Part shown: positions 1 to 8,003 of the stretch, piece by piece
Position numbering within the stretch: position 1 is the stretch's first letter
Layout: every line of letters starts with the position of its first letter
Source: Ectobacillus panaciterrae DSM 19096
GTDB taxonomy: Bacteria > Bacillota > Bacilli > Bacillales > Bacillaceae_G
Assembly: GCF_000430785.1 (NCBI RefSeq)
Contig: NZ_KE387250.1
Span: 44,204 to 94,439, forward strand
Length of the DNA: 50,236 nt
Reading direction: 5' to 3'
Notes under the pieces: model-generated
The model's database searches: none
Seen by the model: only the letters and a program-made list of their open reading frames with translations
Told to the model about the DNA's origin: nothing
Translations under genes and position numbers: made by a program

Positions 1-504
1 AAATCAATGGAAGAGCTCATGCCACTTTTTGAAAAAGAAGGGATTAAACTGAATTTACAATCCCATCCTAACGATTTTATTGAGTTGAATACAGAAGCCA
101 TTCGAATGATTCGTGCCCTCGATAAAGAGTGGATTAAGCTGGTCTATTCGGTTGCCCATGCGTTCTTTTATGATGATGGTGTTGGCGATGTAGAGAAACA
201 CTTAGAAGAAGCAGGGGATTTACTTGCTCATGTTCTAATTGCCGATACTCTGAATCATAAAGCCGCATTTGGATTGCGATATATTGTGAATCCTCCTAAT
301 GCAAACGTAACCATTCACCAGCATTTGAACCCTGGTGAAGGGGAAGTAAACTTTGCTGCCTTATATCGGAAATTAAGAGAAATGAACTTTGATGGAATTG
401 TCACCAATTCAGTCTTCGCTTATCCTGATAAACCAGAATGGTCCAATGAAGTCACACTGAAGTCCATTAAAGAGGGATTAAATATATTTAATATGAGGAT
501 CTAA
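1..504 (+). CDS. iolH: IolH-like sugar phosphate isomerase/epimerase, 5' end outside the window
   Basis: This is the C-terminal part (about 167 residues) of a xylose-isomerase-like TIM barrel protein. The reading frame is open from base 1, and the first codons read K-S-M-E-E-L, matching an internal stretch of Bacillus IolH, so the ATG at 7 is internal and not the start. RYIVNPP and the IHQH segment are shared with IolH as I remember it. The family member sits in the myo-inositol catabolic operon; its exact reaction is not settled. It is followed directly by iolI and iolJ on the same strand, which supports the call. It ends in TAA at 502-504, and 183 bases with a perfect palindrome separate it from iolI. 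Confidence 0.85.
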   Translation, partial: KSMEELMPLFEKEGIKLNLQSHPNDFIELNTEAIRMIRALDKEWIKLVYSVAHAFFYDDGVGDVEKHLEEAGDLLAHVLIADTLNHKAAFGLRYIVNPPNANVTIHQHLNPGEGEVNFAALYRKLREMNFDGIVTNSVFAYPDKPEWSNEVTLKSIKEGLNIFNMRI

Positions 505-601
505 CTTTTATATTCCAACTGGTGTATAAGAATACTAAGCTGAACATGCAGCAGATAACGGTTAAATCCAATTTTGTTAACGGAAAATGTTTTTGATTTG
601 G

Positions 602-625
602 CCTTCCGGTTTTAAAACCGGAAGG
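602..625. promoter_or_regulatory. Perfect 24-bp palindrome between iolH and iolI
   Basis: CCTTCCGGTTTT is followed immediately by its exact reverse complement. In RNA it would form a tight stem-loop. No T-run follows, so it is not a standard terminator. It may be an RNA processing or stability element that sets iolH and iolI levels, or an operator. Confidence 0.5.
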
Positions 626-687
626 TCGAATTAAAATTGCGTGGCAGCCTTTCATAGGCTTTATAAAAAATAATGGGAGGAATTACT

Positions 688-1533
688 ATGAAACTTTGTT
701 TTAACCAAGCTACGACGTTAGAAAACTCCAATCTAGCCAAAGACTTAGAGTACTGCGATAAACATGGTTATGATTACATTGAAATCCGTACAATGGACAA
801 ATTGCCTGAGTATTTGAAGGAGAAGTCCCTTGATGATCTGGCTGAATTTTTCAACACGCATCATATTAAGCCGTTAGCGTTTAATGCGCTAGTGTTTTTT
901 AATAATCGCGATGAAGCCGGATATAAGAAGATCATTAATGAATTCAAAGAGATGATGGAGGCAGCTAAAAAATTAGGCGTGAAATACGTTGTAGCAGTAC
1001 CGCTCGTAACAGAACAGAAGATATTGAAACAACATATTAAAAACAGCTGTGTAGAGGTGCTAAAAGAGCTATCGAATATTGCAGAGTCGTATGGAGTGAA
1101 AATTGCAGTCGAATTCATCGGACATCCGCAGTGCACAGTTAATACATTCGGTCAGGCGTACGAGATTGTGGAAGCCGTTGGCCGCGAGAACGTTGGACTG
1201 GTATTTGACTGCTTCCACTTCCATGCAATGGGATCAGACTTGGAGGATCTGAAAAAAGCGGATGCGTCGAAAATCTTTATTTTACATATCGACGACACGG
1301 AAGACTTTCCAATCGGTTTCTTGACGGATGAAGATCGAGTATGGCCTGGACTTGGAGCGATTGATTTAGACAGCATTCTATCCACATTGAAGGAAATCGG
1401 GTACTCCGATGTTGTTTCCGTTGAATTGTTCCGTCCGGAATACTATAAATTGGATGCAGAAGAAGCCATCAAGACGGCAAAAGAAACAACACTCAAAGTA
1501 GTATCGAAATATTACGACTTACAGCCGGTATAA
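688..1533 (+). CDS. iolI: Inosose isomerase IolI
   Basis: This protein has 281 residues and is close to B. subtilis IolI along its whole length (start MKLCFNQATTLENSNL, then YDYIEIRTMDKLPEYL). IolI interconverts inosose isomers in myo-inositol breakdown. It is a TIM barrel with a divalent metal. The expected ligand regions are visible: Glu in AVEFIGHPQC, Asp/His in LVFDCFHFHAMG, the HIDDTEDFP segment and Glu in VSVELFRPEYY. I chose the ATG at 688 because GGGAGG lies at 675-680, 7 bases upstream, and because it matches the family N-terminus; an in-frame upstream start at 673 would cover that site. It sits between iolH and iolJ and is cotranscribed with iolJ (about 38 bases apart). Confidence 0.93.
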   Translation: MKLCFNQATTLENSNLAKDLEYCDKHGYDYIEIRTMDKLPEYLKEKSLDDLAEFFNTHHIKPLAFNALVFFNNRDEAGYKKIINEFKEMMEAAKKLGVKYVVAVPLVTEQKILKQHIKNSCVEVLKELSNIAESYGVKIAVEFIGHPQCTVNTFGQAYEIVEAVGRENVGLVFDCFHFHAMGSDLEDLKKADASKIFILHIDDTEDFPIGFLTDEDRVWPGLGAIDLDSILSTLKEIGYSDVVSVELFRPEYYKLDAEEAIKTAKETTLKVVSKYYDLQPV

Positions 1534-1571
1534 TTGGCAGAACAATATCTTTATGAAAGGGGGAGATGCCG

Positions 1572-2426
1572 GTGCCTTTAGTATCTATGAAAGAGATGCT
1601 GCTTAAAGCGAAGGAAGGTCATTACGCTGTCGGACAATACAACATCAATAACCTTGAATCGGCACAAGCTTTTTTACAGGCCGCTCAAGAGGAACAGGCA
1701 CCTATCATAGTGGCTGCTTCCGATCGGCTTGTTGATCATTTGGGAGGCTTCAAGACCATTGCGGCAATGGTTAAAGGCCTTGTAGAAGAAATGGGGATAA
1801 CCATTCCGGTTGCGTTGCATTTGGATCATGGGATGAACGTTGAACGCTGCAAAAAGGCGATTGACGCCGGATTTACATCGGTTATGATCGACGGTTCCCA
1901 TCATCCAATTGATGAGAATATTACGATGACAAAACAAGTCGTTGACTATGCACATCCAAGGCAAGTATCTGTGGAAGCGGAAGTCGGAACAGTGGGCGGT
2001 ATGGAGGACGGGCTAGTTGGCGGAATTCAATATGCCGATCCCGATGAATGTTTGCGAATCGTAAAAGAAACAGGGATAGATGCATTGGCGGCTGCCCTTG
2101 GTTCGGTTCATGGACCGTATCAGGGAGAACCTAAATTGGGCTTTGACGAAATGAAACAAATTTCTGAGTTGACCAATGTGCCGCTTGTCCTGCATGGGGG
2201 CTCCGGAATACCTGATTATCAAATCCAGAAGGCGATTGAACTCGGGCACGCCAAGATTAATGTCAATACAGAATGCATCCAAGCATGGGCGCAAGCCATT
2301 CGTGAAGTTTTGGCTGCCGACGGGAGAGTATATGAGCCCCGGTCTATTATCACACCAGCTAAAGAGGCGATCGTAGCCACGGTCAAAAGCAAAATGAGAG
2401 AGTTTAAAACAAGCCATAAAGCATAA
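1572..2426 (+). CDS. iolJ: 5-dehydro-2-deoxyphosphogluconate aldolase IolJ (class II aldolase)
   Basis: This is a class II fructose-bisphosphate-aldolase-type enzyme of 284 residues. IolJ cleaves 2-deoxy-5-keto-gluconate 6-phosphate into dihydroxyacetone phosphate and malonate semialdehyde, the last carbon-splitting step of inositol catabolism. Zinc and phosphate motifs are present: [30 protein letters not shown] and [24 protein letters not shown] is a stretch shared with Bacillus IolJ. The ribosome binding site AAAGGGGGAG ends right at the ATG at 1566, which leaves no spacer. The GTG at 1572 has about 7 bases of spacing and gives the expected [10 protein letters not shown] start, so I prefer it. 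It is the last gene before a strong terminator, so it closes the inositol operon. Confidence 0.93.
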   Translation: MPLVSMKEMLLKAKEGHYAVGQYNINNLESAQAFLQAAQEEQAPIIVAASDRLVDHLGGFKTIAAMVKGLVEEMGITIPVALHLDHGMNVERCKKAIDAGFTSVMIDGSHHPIDENITMTKQVVDYAHPRQVSVEAEVGTVGGMEDGLVGGIQYADPDECLRIVKETGIDALAAALGSVHGPYQGEPKLGFDEMKQISELTNVPLVLHGGSGIPDYQIQKAIELGHAKINVNTECIQAWAQAIREVLAADGRVYEPRSIITPAKEAIVATVKSKMREFKTSHKA

Positions 2427-2432
2427 GGCAAG

Positions 2433-2468
2433 AGGGCGTCCCCAAAGTAACTTTTGGGTGCCCTTTTT
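2433..2468 (+). terminator. Rho-independent terminator of the inositol operon
   Basis: AGGGCGTCCCCAAA pairs with TTTGGGTGCCCT across a short loop and is followed by TTTTT. It begins 7 bases after the iolJ stop. Confidence 0.85.
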
Positions 2469-2479
2469 CCACTTGAACT

Positions 2480-2600
2480 CTCCACCGTTTAGCTACGCTT
2501 GAAAGTGGAGGATTCCTGTGAATGAGCTATCGCCCAGTTCTACGGATAATTTCCCGCCCCAACTGAGTTGCATCCTTCACATTACTTAAGGATGGGGCTT
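2480..2600. repeat. Structured non-coding stretch resembling an IS200/IS605 element end
   Basis: Two hairpins lie here. The first is CTCCAC...GTGGAG with the internal words TTAGCTACGCTTG, followed by GGATTCCTGTGAATGAGC. The second is GCCCC...CATCCTT / AAGGATG...GGGGC. The wording and spacing look like the 3' end structures of IS200/IS605 (TnpB/IscB-type) elements in Bacillales. No transposase or tnpB reading frame is left, so at best it is a scar. It is recognised by resemblance only. Confidence 0.35.
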
Positions 2601-2654
2601 CTCGAATAAAAATGATAAATTGCTTAGACGGCAAATAAATTGGGAAGTGATGCT

Positions 2655-3827
2655 TTGAATACCTTACATGCTGCTCGAGACAAACACATTTTTTTGGTTG
2701 TTTCCTTTATTTTTTGGTTTTCGCATTTTATCTACATTCCCATTTTATCTCCTTACATCGAATCAATGGGAGGTAAGTATGCCTTTACTGGTCTTGTGTT
2801 GAGCAGCTATGGATTTATGCAGTTTCTATTTCGGCTGCCTTTTGGGATTTTTTCGGATCTTATAAAGTTAAGAAGACCGTTCATTATATTTGGAATGTTA
2901 GTAAGTGCATTTAGTTGTTTGGCGTTCGCATTAACCGATGGTTTAGGATGGATACTTTTATCCCGCTCCTTGGCTGGGCTGGCTGCGGCAACTTGGGTCG
3001 CTTTTACGGTATTGTACTCCAGTTATTTTACTGACAAGGAAATCCATCGTGCAATGGGCAGCATTTCCTTTGTTGTTGTTTTAGCGCAACTCTTAGGTAT
3101 GAGCGTAAGCGGTTATATTGTGGATGAATGGGGGTGGCACGCTCCATTTTGGATTGGCGGAATGATTGGTATACTGGGTTCGGTACTGTCCCTTTTTATT
3201 TTCGAACCTAAAGAAGGGATTCAAAGGGAGCCTGTAAAACTGATAGATTTGACATCTGTCATGCGAGAATCGCTGCTGCTGAAAACTTCTTTATTGTCTA
3301 TTTTGGCGCACAGCATTATCTTTACGACCATGTTCGGGTTCATTCCTGCCTATGCGCTGAAAATCGGGTTAGAGGCCGGTGATATCAGCCTGATCGTATT
3401 TTCGTTCATGATCCCTCACGCTATCGCCACTCTTTTTGCGGGTAAAGTATTTGTTCCGATGTTTGGCCAGTGGGGATCTTTAAAACTAGCCTTTTTATTA
3501 ACCGCGTCTTTTACGCTTTTAACCCCATTTGTCCATACAAAAGGATTGCTCTGCACCATACAAGGGTTTAATGGGTTTTCGCTCGGGCTCCTTTTTCCAT
3601 TGTTGTTGGGGATGGCGATAGAATCTATTCCTCGCCAAAAAAGGGCCACGGCAATGGGGGCATATCAGGCTTTGTATGCAATCGGTATGTTCGCCGGACC
3701 GTTTTTGGCAGGTGTCTTGAACTCATATATGGGGATCGCAGCGGGGTTTTATTTTGCAGGTATATTAGGTGTAGTCGCTGCGTCTCTAACTATCGTTTGG
3801 AATAGAAATGAAACTGGGTCACGTTAA
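2655..3827 (+). CDS. MFS transporter, 12-TM drug/solute type
   Basis: This integral membrane protein has about 390 residues and hydrophobic segments spread along its whole length. It is typical of the major facilitator superfamily: N-terminal half, a loop around FEPKEGIQREPVKL, then the C-terminal half. The motif-A region between TM2 and TM3 reads RLPFGIFSDLIKLRRPFI, close to the GxxxDRxGRR signature. The TTG at 2655 has GGGAAGTGA at 2642-2650. The in-frame TTG at 2640 would overlap that site and is less likely. It has its own transcription unit after the inositol terminator, so I cannot say whether it carries inositol. The substrate is unknown. About 1 kb of degenerate DNA follows. Confidence 0.85.
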   Translation: MNTLHAARDKHIFLVVSFIFWFSHFIYIPILSPYIESMGGKYAFTGLVLSSYGFMQFLFRLPFGIFSDLIKLRRPFIIFGMLVSAFSCLAFALTDGLGWILLSRSLAGLAAATWVAFTVLYSSYFTDKEIHRAMGSISFVVVLAQLLGMSVSGYIVDEWGWHAPFWIGGMIGILGSVLSLFIFEPKEGIQREPVKLIDLTSVMRESLLLKTSLLSILAHSIIFTTMFGFIPAYALKIGLEAGDISLIVFSFMIPHAIATLFAGKVFVPMFGQWGSLKLAFLLTASFTLLTPFVHTKGLLCTIQGFNGFSLGLLFPLLLGMAIESIPRQKRATAMGAYQALYAIGMFAGPFLAGVLNSYMGIAAGFYFAGILGVVAASLTIVWNRNETGSR

Positions 3828-3934
3828 TACTATCTACAATTATCCGTACGAGAAGAAGGTGGGGAAGAGATGAATTACTTTTTGACTACACGCGCGCAAT
3901 TTTTAGATTTTATCTACATTTGTCGTGTGATTTT

Positions 3935-4129
3935 TCATGTCGCAGCTGTTAACGGGATCAGTCTGTCTTTTAACAAACATACATCTGCTGTAAAAAAGTA
4001 AGTATTCTCTTCGCCCGTAAAGAACGCTCCGTCCAGCTGACGGTTCAACACTTTCTCGTAATTCTGCGGCGACGTTCCAGTGATCAGTGATAACGCAACA
4101 TTCGGACAGGAAATAAAGCCAGACAGTAT
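3935..4129 (-). pseudogene. Remnant of a LysR-type regulator (substrate-binding domain)
   Basis: Read on the minus strand, this stretch is open and encodes CPNVALSLITGTSPQNYEKV followed by LNRQLDGAFFTGE. That is the LysR substrate-binding fold around the PxVxLsLxtG and LDGAF motifs. Neither the HTH domain nor the C-terminus is present, and it is bounded by stops on both sides. It is the relic of a LysR regulator that was probably once divergent to a neighbouring transporter. A 43-codon plus-strand reading frame at 3870-4001 overlaps it and is probably accidental. Confidence 0.6.
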
Positions 4130-4266
4130 TTAAGTCTAAAATCTTTCTACCTAAAATCTATTTTTCTAAAACCTTCTGAAAAATAGGTTGGAGCTCTATT
4201 ATCTTAAAAAGACCAGGAAACATTGGGAATTTTTATTTTTTAAACTTAATGACTTTTCAGAAAATA

Positions 4267-4344
4267 TTGACAAGTGTATCCGCTTCCCATTAAAATAGCC
4301 TTATAAACTTATGGGGAGGGGACATGCAAGTGGTTTATATGTAG
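4267..4344 (+). promoter_or_regulatory. Promoter and strong RBS feeding a 6-codon dead reading frame
   Basis: TTGACA (4267-4272) and TAAAAT (4291-4296) are separated by 18 bases. GGGGAGGGG then precedes an ATG at 4324 that reads MQVVYM and stops at 4342-4344. This looks like the intact 5' end of a gene whose body was lost. It could also be a leader peptide for downstream transcription. Confidence 0.45.
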
Positions 4345-4359
4345 ATTAAAGGTATATAT

Positions 4360-4830
4360 TGGTATGACCATATTATATTTATAAGTGTATTTTTGTATTA
4401 AAAAGAATGGTAAGACCTTTATTAACTGTAACTGACTTAGGTGAAAAATCAATAAATACTAATTCTCTAAGCTTGGGTATTTTATACTATACCTGGGGAT
4501 GTCATGATTAATATGATTGCTTATTGGGAGTACAACATCCTAGATTAGTATAAAAAATTTTGTGTAGTTAGATGAAATATCCTATTATTAATTACGACGA
4601 ATTGTAAGCGCATCCATTAGAGGTCAAGTGTGCATTGTAAGAGACCCAATGTGTAGTTTATCTTTATCACTTAAAATAGGAGTATTTTAATACAAATTAT
4701 AATCATTAATATATTCTTATCAGTCTAAAGGTTAGGATCACAAACTGTAAGAAACCTATCAGAATTTTTTAATCAAAATTGGTATGACCATAATATATGA
4801 ATAACTCTATTAGTATCCTTGGTATGACTT
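4360..4830. promoter_or_regulatory. Two full and one partial GntR/FadR-like operator words upstream of the symporter
   Basis: TGGTATGACCA occurs at 4360-4370 and 4780-4790, each followed by TA-rich sequence (CATATTAT, CATAATAT). A partial TGGTATGACTT is at 4820-4830. The same core, in the form TGGTCNGACCA, recurs before other genes of the window (see 6334, 7955, 10230, 46754). Palindromes of this shape are known for FadR-subfamily GntR repressors such as FadR, PdhR and LldR. The rest of this AT-rich stretch (4381-4889) shows no gene to me. Confidence 0.6.
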
Positions 4831-4889
4831 ACTTTTCGTTTTCGTAGATCAATATTTAAATAAAATCTATTATTTAAGGAAGGTGTATC

Positions 4890-6143
4890 ATGAAACGTAT
4901 ACCAATTGGTTTGCAAGTGTTGATAGCAGCTATTTTGGGTGGGATTGTAGGGGTAACAAGTAAAACGATCGGCATTGAATTAAAAGTACTTGGGGATGCT
5001 TTTATTCGAATGATTCAAATGACTATTGTGCCTTTAGTCTTCCCATTGATTGTAATTGGCGTAGCTCAAATGAAATCGGTTAAAACCCTAGGGCGACTAG
5101 CTGGAAAAGCCATCTTGTATTTCGAAGTTGTAACAACCATAATAATTGTTTTCTCTGTATGGTTGGCTTCAATCACCAATATTGGGGCTGGAGCCAATCT
5201 TACAGGCGGAGACACTAGTAAGATAGCTAATCTTTCTAAAGGAATTGATTTCAAAACGTTTTTGCTTGAAATTATACCTAAAAATATATTTGATGCTTTT
5301 GCTCAAGGTAAGTTACTACCAATCATATTCTTTGGTATTTTCTTTGGTTTAGGACTGGCATCGCTAGCTGGACGAGCCAAGATTGTGGAAGACTTCCTAG
5401 AGGCAGTTTCTCAAATAATGTTTAAAGTACTTAATTTCGTCGTTAAATTTTCACCAATTGGTGTTTTTGGTTATATCGCTTACAGTATGGCTAATTATGG
5501 ATGGGGCACCTTAAAGATGGTGGGAAGTTTAGTTTTGGTTACCTATGTTGGTTTGTTGGTTGTAGTACTTGTTATATTCCCTATAATAGCAAGAATCTTT
5601 GGAATTAAATATGTTGCGATGATACGAGAAATATGGGATTTATTATTAATCGCATTCACTACTCGAAGTTCAGAAGTTGTGTTTGCTCCCTTGACGGAAC
5701 GCTTGCAACGCTATGGTGCCAATAATTCCGTTGTTTCATTAGTGCTTCCCCTTGGATATACTTTCAATTTAGATGGAGGAACGCTCTATATTGCACCAGC
5801 CATTTTATTTATTGCTCATGCTTATGGTCTTGATTTAACGTTTGTTCAACAATTAGAAATCATCGGTCTGGTTATGATGCTGTCAAAAGGTATGGCTGCA
5901 GTACCTTCTGCAGTTATGGTATGTATTATGAGTGCTTTAACGGCGTTGGGGTTACCACTTGAAGGAATAGCAATATTAATGGCAGTTGATTTTATTATGG
6001 ACATGGCAAGAACCGCAACCAATGTTATTGGAAATTCACTAGCAACTCTTGTGATGGCAAAATCTGAAGGATTGCTTGATGAAAAAAAACAAGAAGATGT
6101 TAAAGTCTCTCAGTACACCGCTCGATATAAGAGCTTAGATTGA
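4890..6143 (+). CDS. Dicarboxylate/amino acid:cation symporter (DAACS/GltP family)
   Basis: This membrane protein has 417 residues and the standard length and order of the sodium:dicarboxylate/glutamate symporter family. Family hallmarks are TIVPLVFPLIVIGVAQ in the N-terminal half, TRSSEVVFAPL in the place of the serine-rich hairpin, PLGYTFNLDGGTLY, the second hairpin SKGMAAVPSAV, and DFIMDMARTATNVIGNSLAT with the Asp/Arg/Asn substrate and cation site. It probably imports glutamate, aspartate or a C4 acid with H+ or Na+. The start is ATG at 4890 with AAGGAAGGTG upstream. TGGTATGACCA words upstream suggest control by the shared GntR-like repressor. The next intact gene, a homoserine dehydrogenase, could use an imported aspartate-family compound, but that is inference. 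Confidence 0.9.
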   Translation: MKRIPIGLQVLIAAILGGIVGVTSKTIGIELKVLGDAFIRMIQMTIVPLVFPLIVIGVAQMKSVKTLGRLAGKAILYFEVVTTIIIVFSVWLASITNIGAGANLTGGDTSKIANLSKGIDFKTFLLEIIPKNIFDAFAQGKLLPIIFFGIFFGLGLASLAGRAKIVEDFLEAVSQIMFKVLNFVVKFSPIGVFGYIAYSMANYGWGTLKMVGSLVLVTYVGLLVVVLVIFPIIARIFGIKYVAMIREIWDLLLIAFTTRSSEVVFAPLTERLQRYGANNSVVSLVLPLGYTFNLDGGTLYIAPAILFIAHAYGLDLTFVQQLEIIGLVMMLSKGMAAVPSAVMVCIMSALTALGLPLEGIAILMAVDFIMDMARTATNVIGNSLATLVMAKSEGLLDEKKQEDVKVSQYTARYKSLD

Positions 6144-6270
6144 GCAATGCTACTGTCTAGAGCGGTGAACTCCGTATTAATTCGTTATAAATTGGAAGAC
6201 GTCTGGCTAATTTAATAACTTGAGTTCATAAAGTGTAGTTAAAAATTAGATAAATCAACAAAAAAAGTAT

Positions 6271-6344
6271 TTGCAAAATTTTTTTTTAAAAGGGTATAAT
6301 AAGTTCAAAGTTTATAAAATAATCACATTAAATTGGTATGACCA
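6271..6344 (+). promoter_or_regulatory. Promoter with a downstream GntR-like operator
   Basis: TTGCAA (6271-6276) is followed by an 18-base spacer and a consensus TATAAT (6295-6300). TGGTATGACCA at 6334-6344 lies about 27 bases past the expected transcription start, a classical roadblock/repressor position. It would drive the BASS remnant and the homoserine dehydrogenase gene. Confidence 0.65.
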
Positions 6345-6432
6345 TAATAACAACACAATGGTGTTATTGTTAGAATCAGTATCTCTGCAGAGTTTATTGA
6401 CAAGGATCTAGCAAAAAAAGGTTGAAAGTGGA

Positions 6433-6618
6433 ATGAGAAATGTTAGTGCAGGTACCGTTGTTACCGTGAGTTTCTTCCTTCCACAGGTAGCAGTTCCAGT
6501 AGTCGTTTGCATGCTGTTTCAACAAATACTCGCTGCATCACATGGTCATTTAATCAACCATTACTATGCGAAAGGCTCTTTATTAAAAAGAGCAAAGGTG
6601 AAAGTTTTCCAAAAATAA
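6433..6618 (+). pseudogene. C-terminal stump of a bile acid:sodium symporter-family transporter
   Basis: The 61-residue open frame begins G-M-R-N-V-S-A-G and continues SFFLPQVAVPVVVCMLFQQI. This is the last membrane section of BASS-family (YfeH/SBF-like) transporters, where GxRNxSxG normally lies deep inside the protein. The preceding approximately 250 residues are missing. The ATG is therefore the internal Met of the GMRN motif, although a GAAAGTGG sequence in front could allow translation. It is inserted between a functional-looking promoter/operator and the homoserine dehydrogenase gene. Confidence 0.6.
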
Positions 6619-6660
6619 TTTTGATATATTGATAAGGAGTTTTGAAAGAAGGGGATTTCT

Positions 6661-7686
6661 ATGCAGAAGAAAATCATATTAACTGGGTATGGTACCGTTG
6701 CAAAAGAGCTAATCAAACTGATTATTCACAACGGAGCTTTGATAAAAGAAAAATACGGCTTTGACTTACTCGTAACCGGAATCGTTAGCAGTAAAGGAAT
6801 GATTTATGAAGAAAAAGGAATCGAGCTCTCAAGCTTGATCGATTTCGGAACGGGTTCGGAAGCACTTTCAAGATATTCGGAATGTTTCCAGCTTCCTTTT
6901 ACCGAACCAATTTTTCAAGGAGATGTCCTGATCGAATGCACCCCGACAAATATAGAAACGGGAGAACCAGCACTTGGCTATATTCAGAAAGCTATGGCGA
7001 ATGGGATGGATATCGTCTCTGTTTCAAAAGGAGCACTTGTGAAGTCATTCGATAAAATCAAAACACAAGCAGCCAAGCATGGCAGCCGATTAAAATACAG
7101 CGGTGCAACCGCGGCAGCCCTGCCAACGCTTGATATCGGAGAATACAGTTTAGCAGGATGCACGATTACTCGTATTGAAGGCATTTTAAATGGAACCTCC
7201 AATTTCATTTTAGCAAGCATGAGCGAGCACAACTTATCTTTTGAAGAAGCGCTAAAAATTGCACAGGAAAAAGGAATTGCGGAAGCAAACCCTGCTTTAG
7301 ATGTGCAAGGATTTGATACGGCTTGCAAAATTCTCCTCCTCGCTAATGGATTTTTCGGAAGTAGCTTATTAATGGGCGATGTAAAAATTAAAGGGATTGA
7401 ACAAGTCACTAAAGGAGACATTCAGGAGGCTAAACAAAATGGCCGTACGCTTAAGCTTCTAGCTAGTGCTTACAAAGAAGCTGAGAATGTGATCGTAGAA
7501 GTAAAACCATGTGAGCTTGAAAGCGAGCATCCTTTAGCTCATGTCAATGGAACTAATAAGGGTATCGTTTTTGAAACGATCGAAATGGGAACTGTTTGTG
7601 CAACAGGAGGCGCATCACATCCGAGAGGAGCTGCAGCCGCTGCATTAAAGGATGTCATCAATTTATATAGAGGAACGCTCCTTTAA
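6661..7686 (+). CDS. Short homoserine dehydrogenase without ACT domain
   Basis: The protein has 341 residues. The N-terminal Rossmann fold starts ILTGYGTVAKELI (GxGxxG-like, with Ala in place of the third Gly). The catalytic domain follows, with the active-site lysine region VSKGALV, NGTSNFIL, and AEANPALDVQGFDTACK, which carries the conserved Glu, Asp and Lys. Homoserine dehydrogenase reduces aspartate semialdehyde to homoserine or, in catabolism, runs in reverse. The usual Bacillus enzyme is about 430 residues with a C-terminal ACT domain for threonine feedback. That domain is absent here, so this copy is probably not threonine-inhibited. AGGAG lies at 6635-6639 and GAAGGGGA at 6647-6654, just before the ATG at 6661. 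The upstream promoter carries the shared operator, which argues for a catabolic rather than biosynthetic role. Confidence 0.85.
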   Translation: MQKKIILTGYGTVAKELIKLIIHNGALIKEKYGFDLLVTGIVSSKGMIYEEKGIELSSLIDFGTGSEALSRYSECFQLPFTEPIFQGDVLIECTPTNIETGEPALGYIQKAMANGMDIVSVSKGALVKSFDKIKTQAAKHGSRLKYSGATAAALPTLDIGEYSLAGCTITRIEGILNGTSNFILASMSEHNLSFEEALKIAQEKGIAEANPALDVQGFDTACKILLLANGFFGSSLLMGDVKIKGIEQVTKGDIQEAKQNGRTLKLLASAYKEAENVIVEVKPCELESEHPLAHVNGTNKGIVFETIEMGTVCATGGASHPRGAAAAALKDVINLYRGTLL

Positions 7687-7726
7687 TATATAAAAAAAGG
7701 GAAAAGTGAAATGGCTTTTGAATCGA

Positions 7727-7776
7727 GTGAACTACCCGCCACCTACGCTAACGCTTAGAGGTGGCGGGTAGTTCAC
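7727..7776. repeat. Perfect 18-bp inverted repeat with 14-base loop
   Basis: GTGAACTACCCGCCACCT (7727-7744) pairs exactly with 7759-7776, and the loop contains ACGCTAACGCTT. The loop and arm wording resembles IS200/IS605-type end hairpins, and there is no T-run to make it a terminator. It abuts, to the base, a truncated NTF2-like coding remnant, as expected for an insertion/deletion scar. Confidence 0.6.
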
Positions 7777-7841
7777 TGTTACTGAAAATAGACGGCGAAT
7801 GGAAAGTTGTAGCAAAAGTATATAATCAGAATTCCAAGTAA
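7776..7841 (+). pseudogene. C-terminal fragment of an NTF2-like gene
   Basis: Twenty-one codons read LLLKIDGEWKVVAKVYNQNS-K then stop. This matches the end of the intact NTF2-like protein at 46879-47247 (LLKIDGEWKVISKLF). The rest of the gene is gone and its left edge coincides with the right arm of the hairpin at 7727-7776. A terminator follows at its normal place. Confidence 0.7.
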
Positions 7842-7857
7842 TCCTGATGTAACTTAA

Positions 7858-7890
7858 TAGGGGCTGGATGCATGCGTCAGGCCCCCTAAT
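7858..7890 (+). terminator. Probable terminator left behind by the lost NTF2-like gene
   Basis: TAGGGGCTG pairs with CAGGCCCCCTA across GATGCATGCGT, with small bulges. It is followed by ATTTA, which is a weak U-tract. Confidence 0.5.
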
Positions 7891-7912
7891 TTAACAACTT
7901 AGTCTAAAACGC

Positions 7913-7969
7913 TTTACAAGTCAAAAAATTCTGGTTATTATATAAAATATATTATGGTCAGACCATAAT
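7913..7969 (+). promoter_or_regulatory. Promoter plus perfect 19-bp GntR-like operator before the FAH-family gene
   Basis: TTTACA (7913-7918) and TATTAT (7936-7941) are 17 bases apart. Directly downstream, ATTATGGTC-A-GACCATAAT (7951-7969) is a perfect palindrome with the TGGTCNGACCA core, overlapping the expected start of transcription. It is the best-preserved copy of the shared operator. Confidence 0.7.
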
Positions 7970-8003
7970 AATATAATAAGTTTAGGACGAGGAGGACTAC
8001 TAT

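Noticed and set aside
3870-4001. 43-codon plus-strand frame with a good ribosome binding site (MNYFLTTRAQ...)
   Set aside because: It overlaps the better-supported LysR remnant on the other strand and resembles no protein I know. It could still be the 5' end of a lost gene.
4603-4616. TGTAAGCGCATCCA, a possible catabolite-repression (cre) site before the symporter
   Set aside because: It differs from the cre consensus at two informative positions and is too far (about 270 bases) from the gene.
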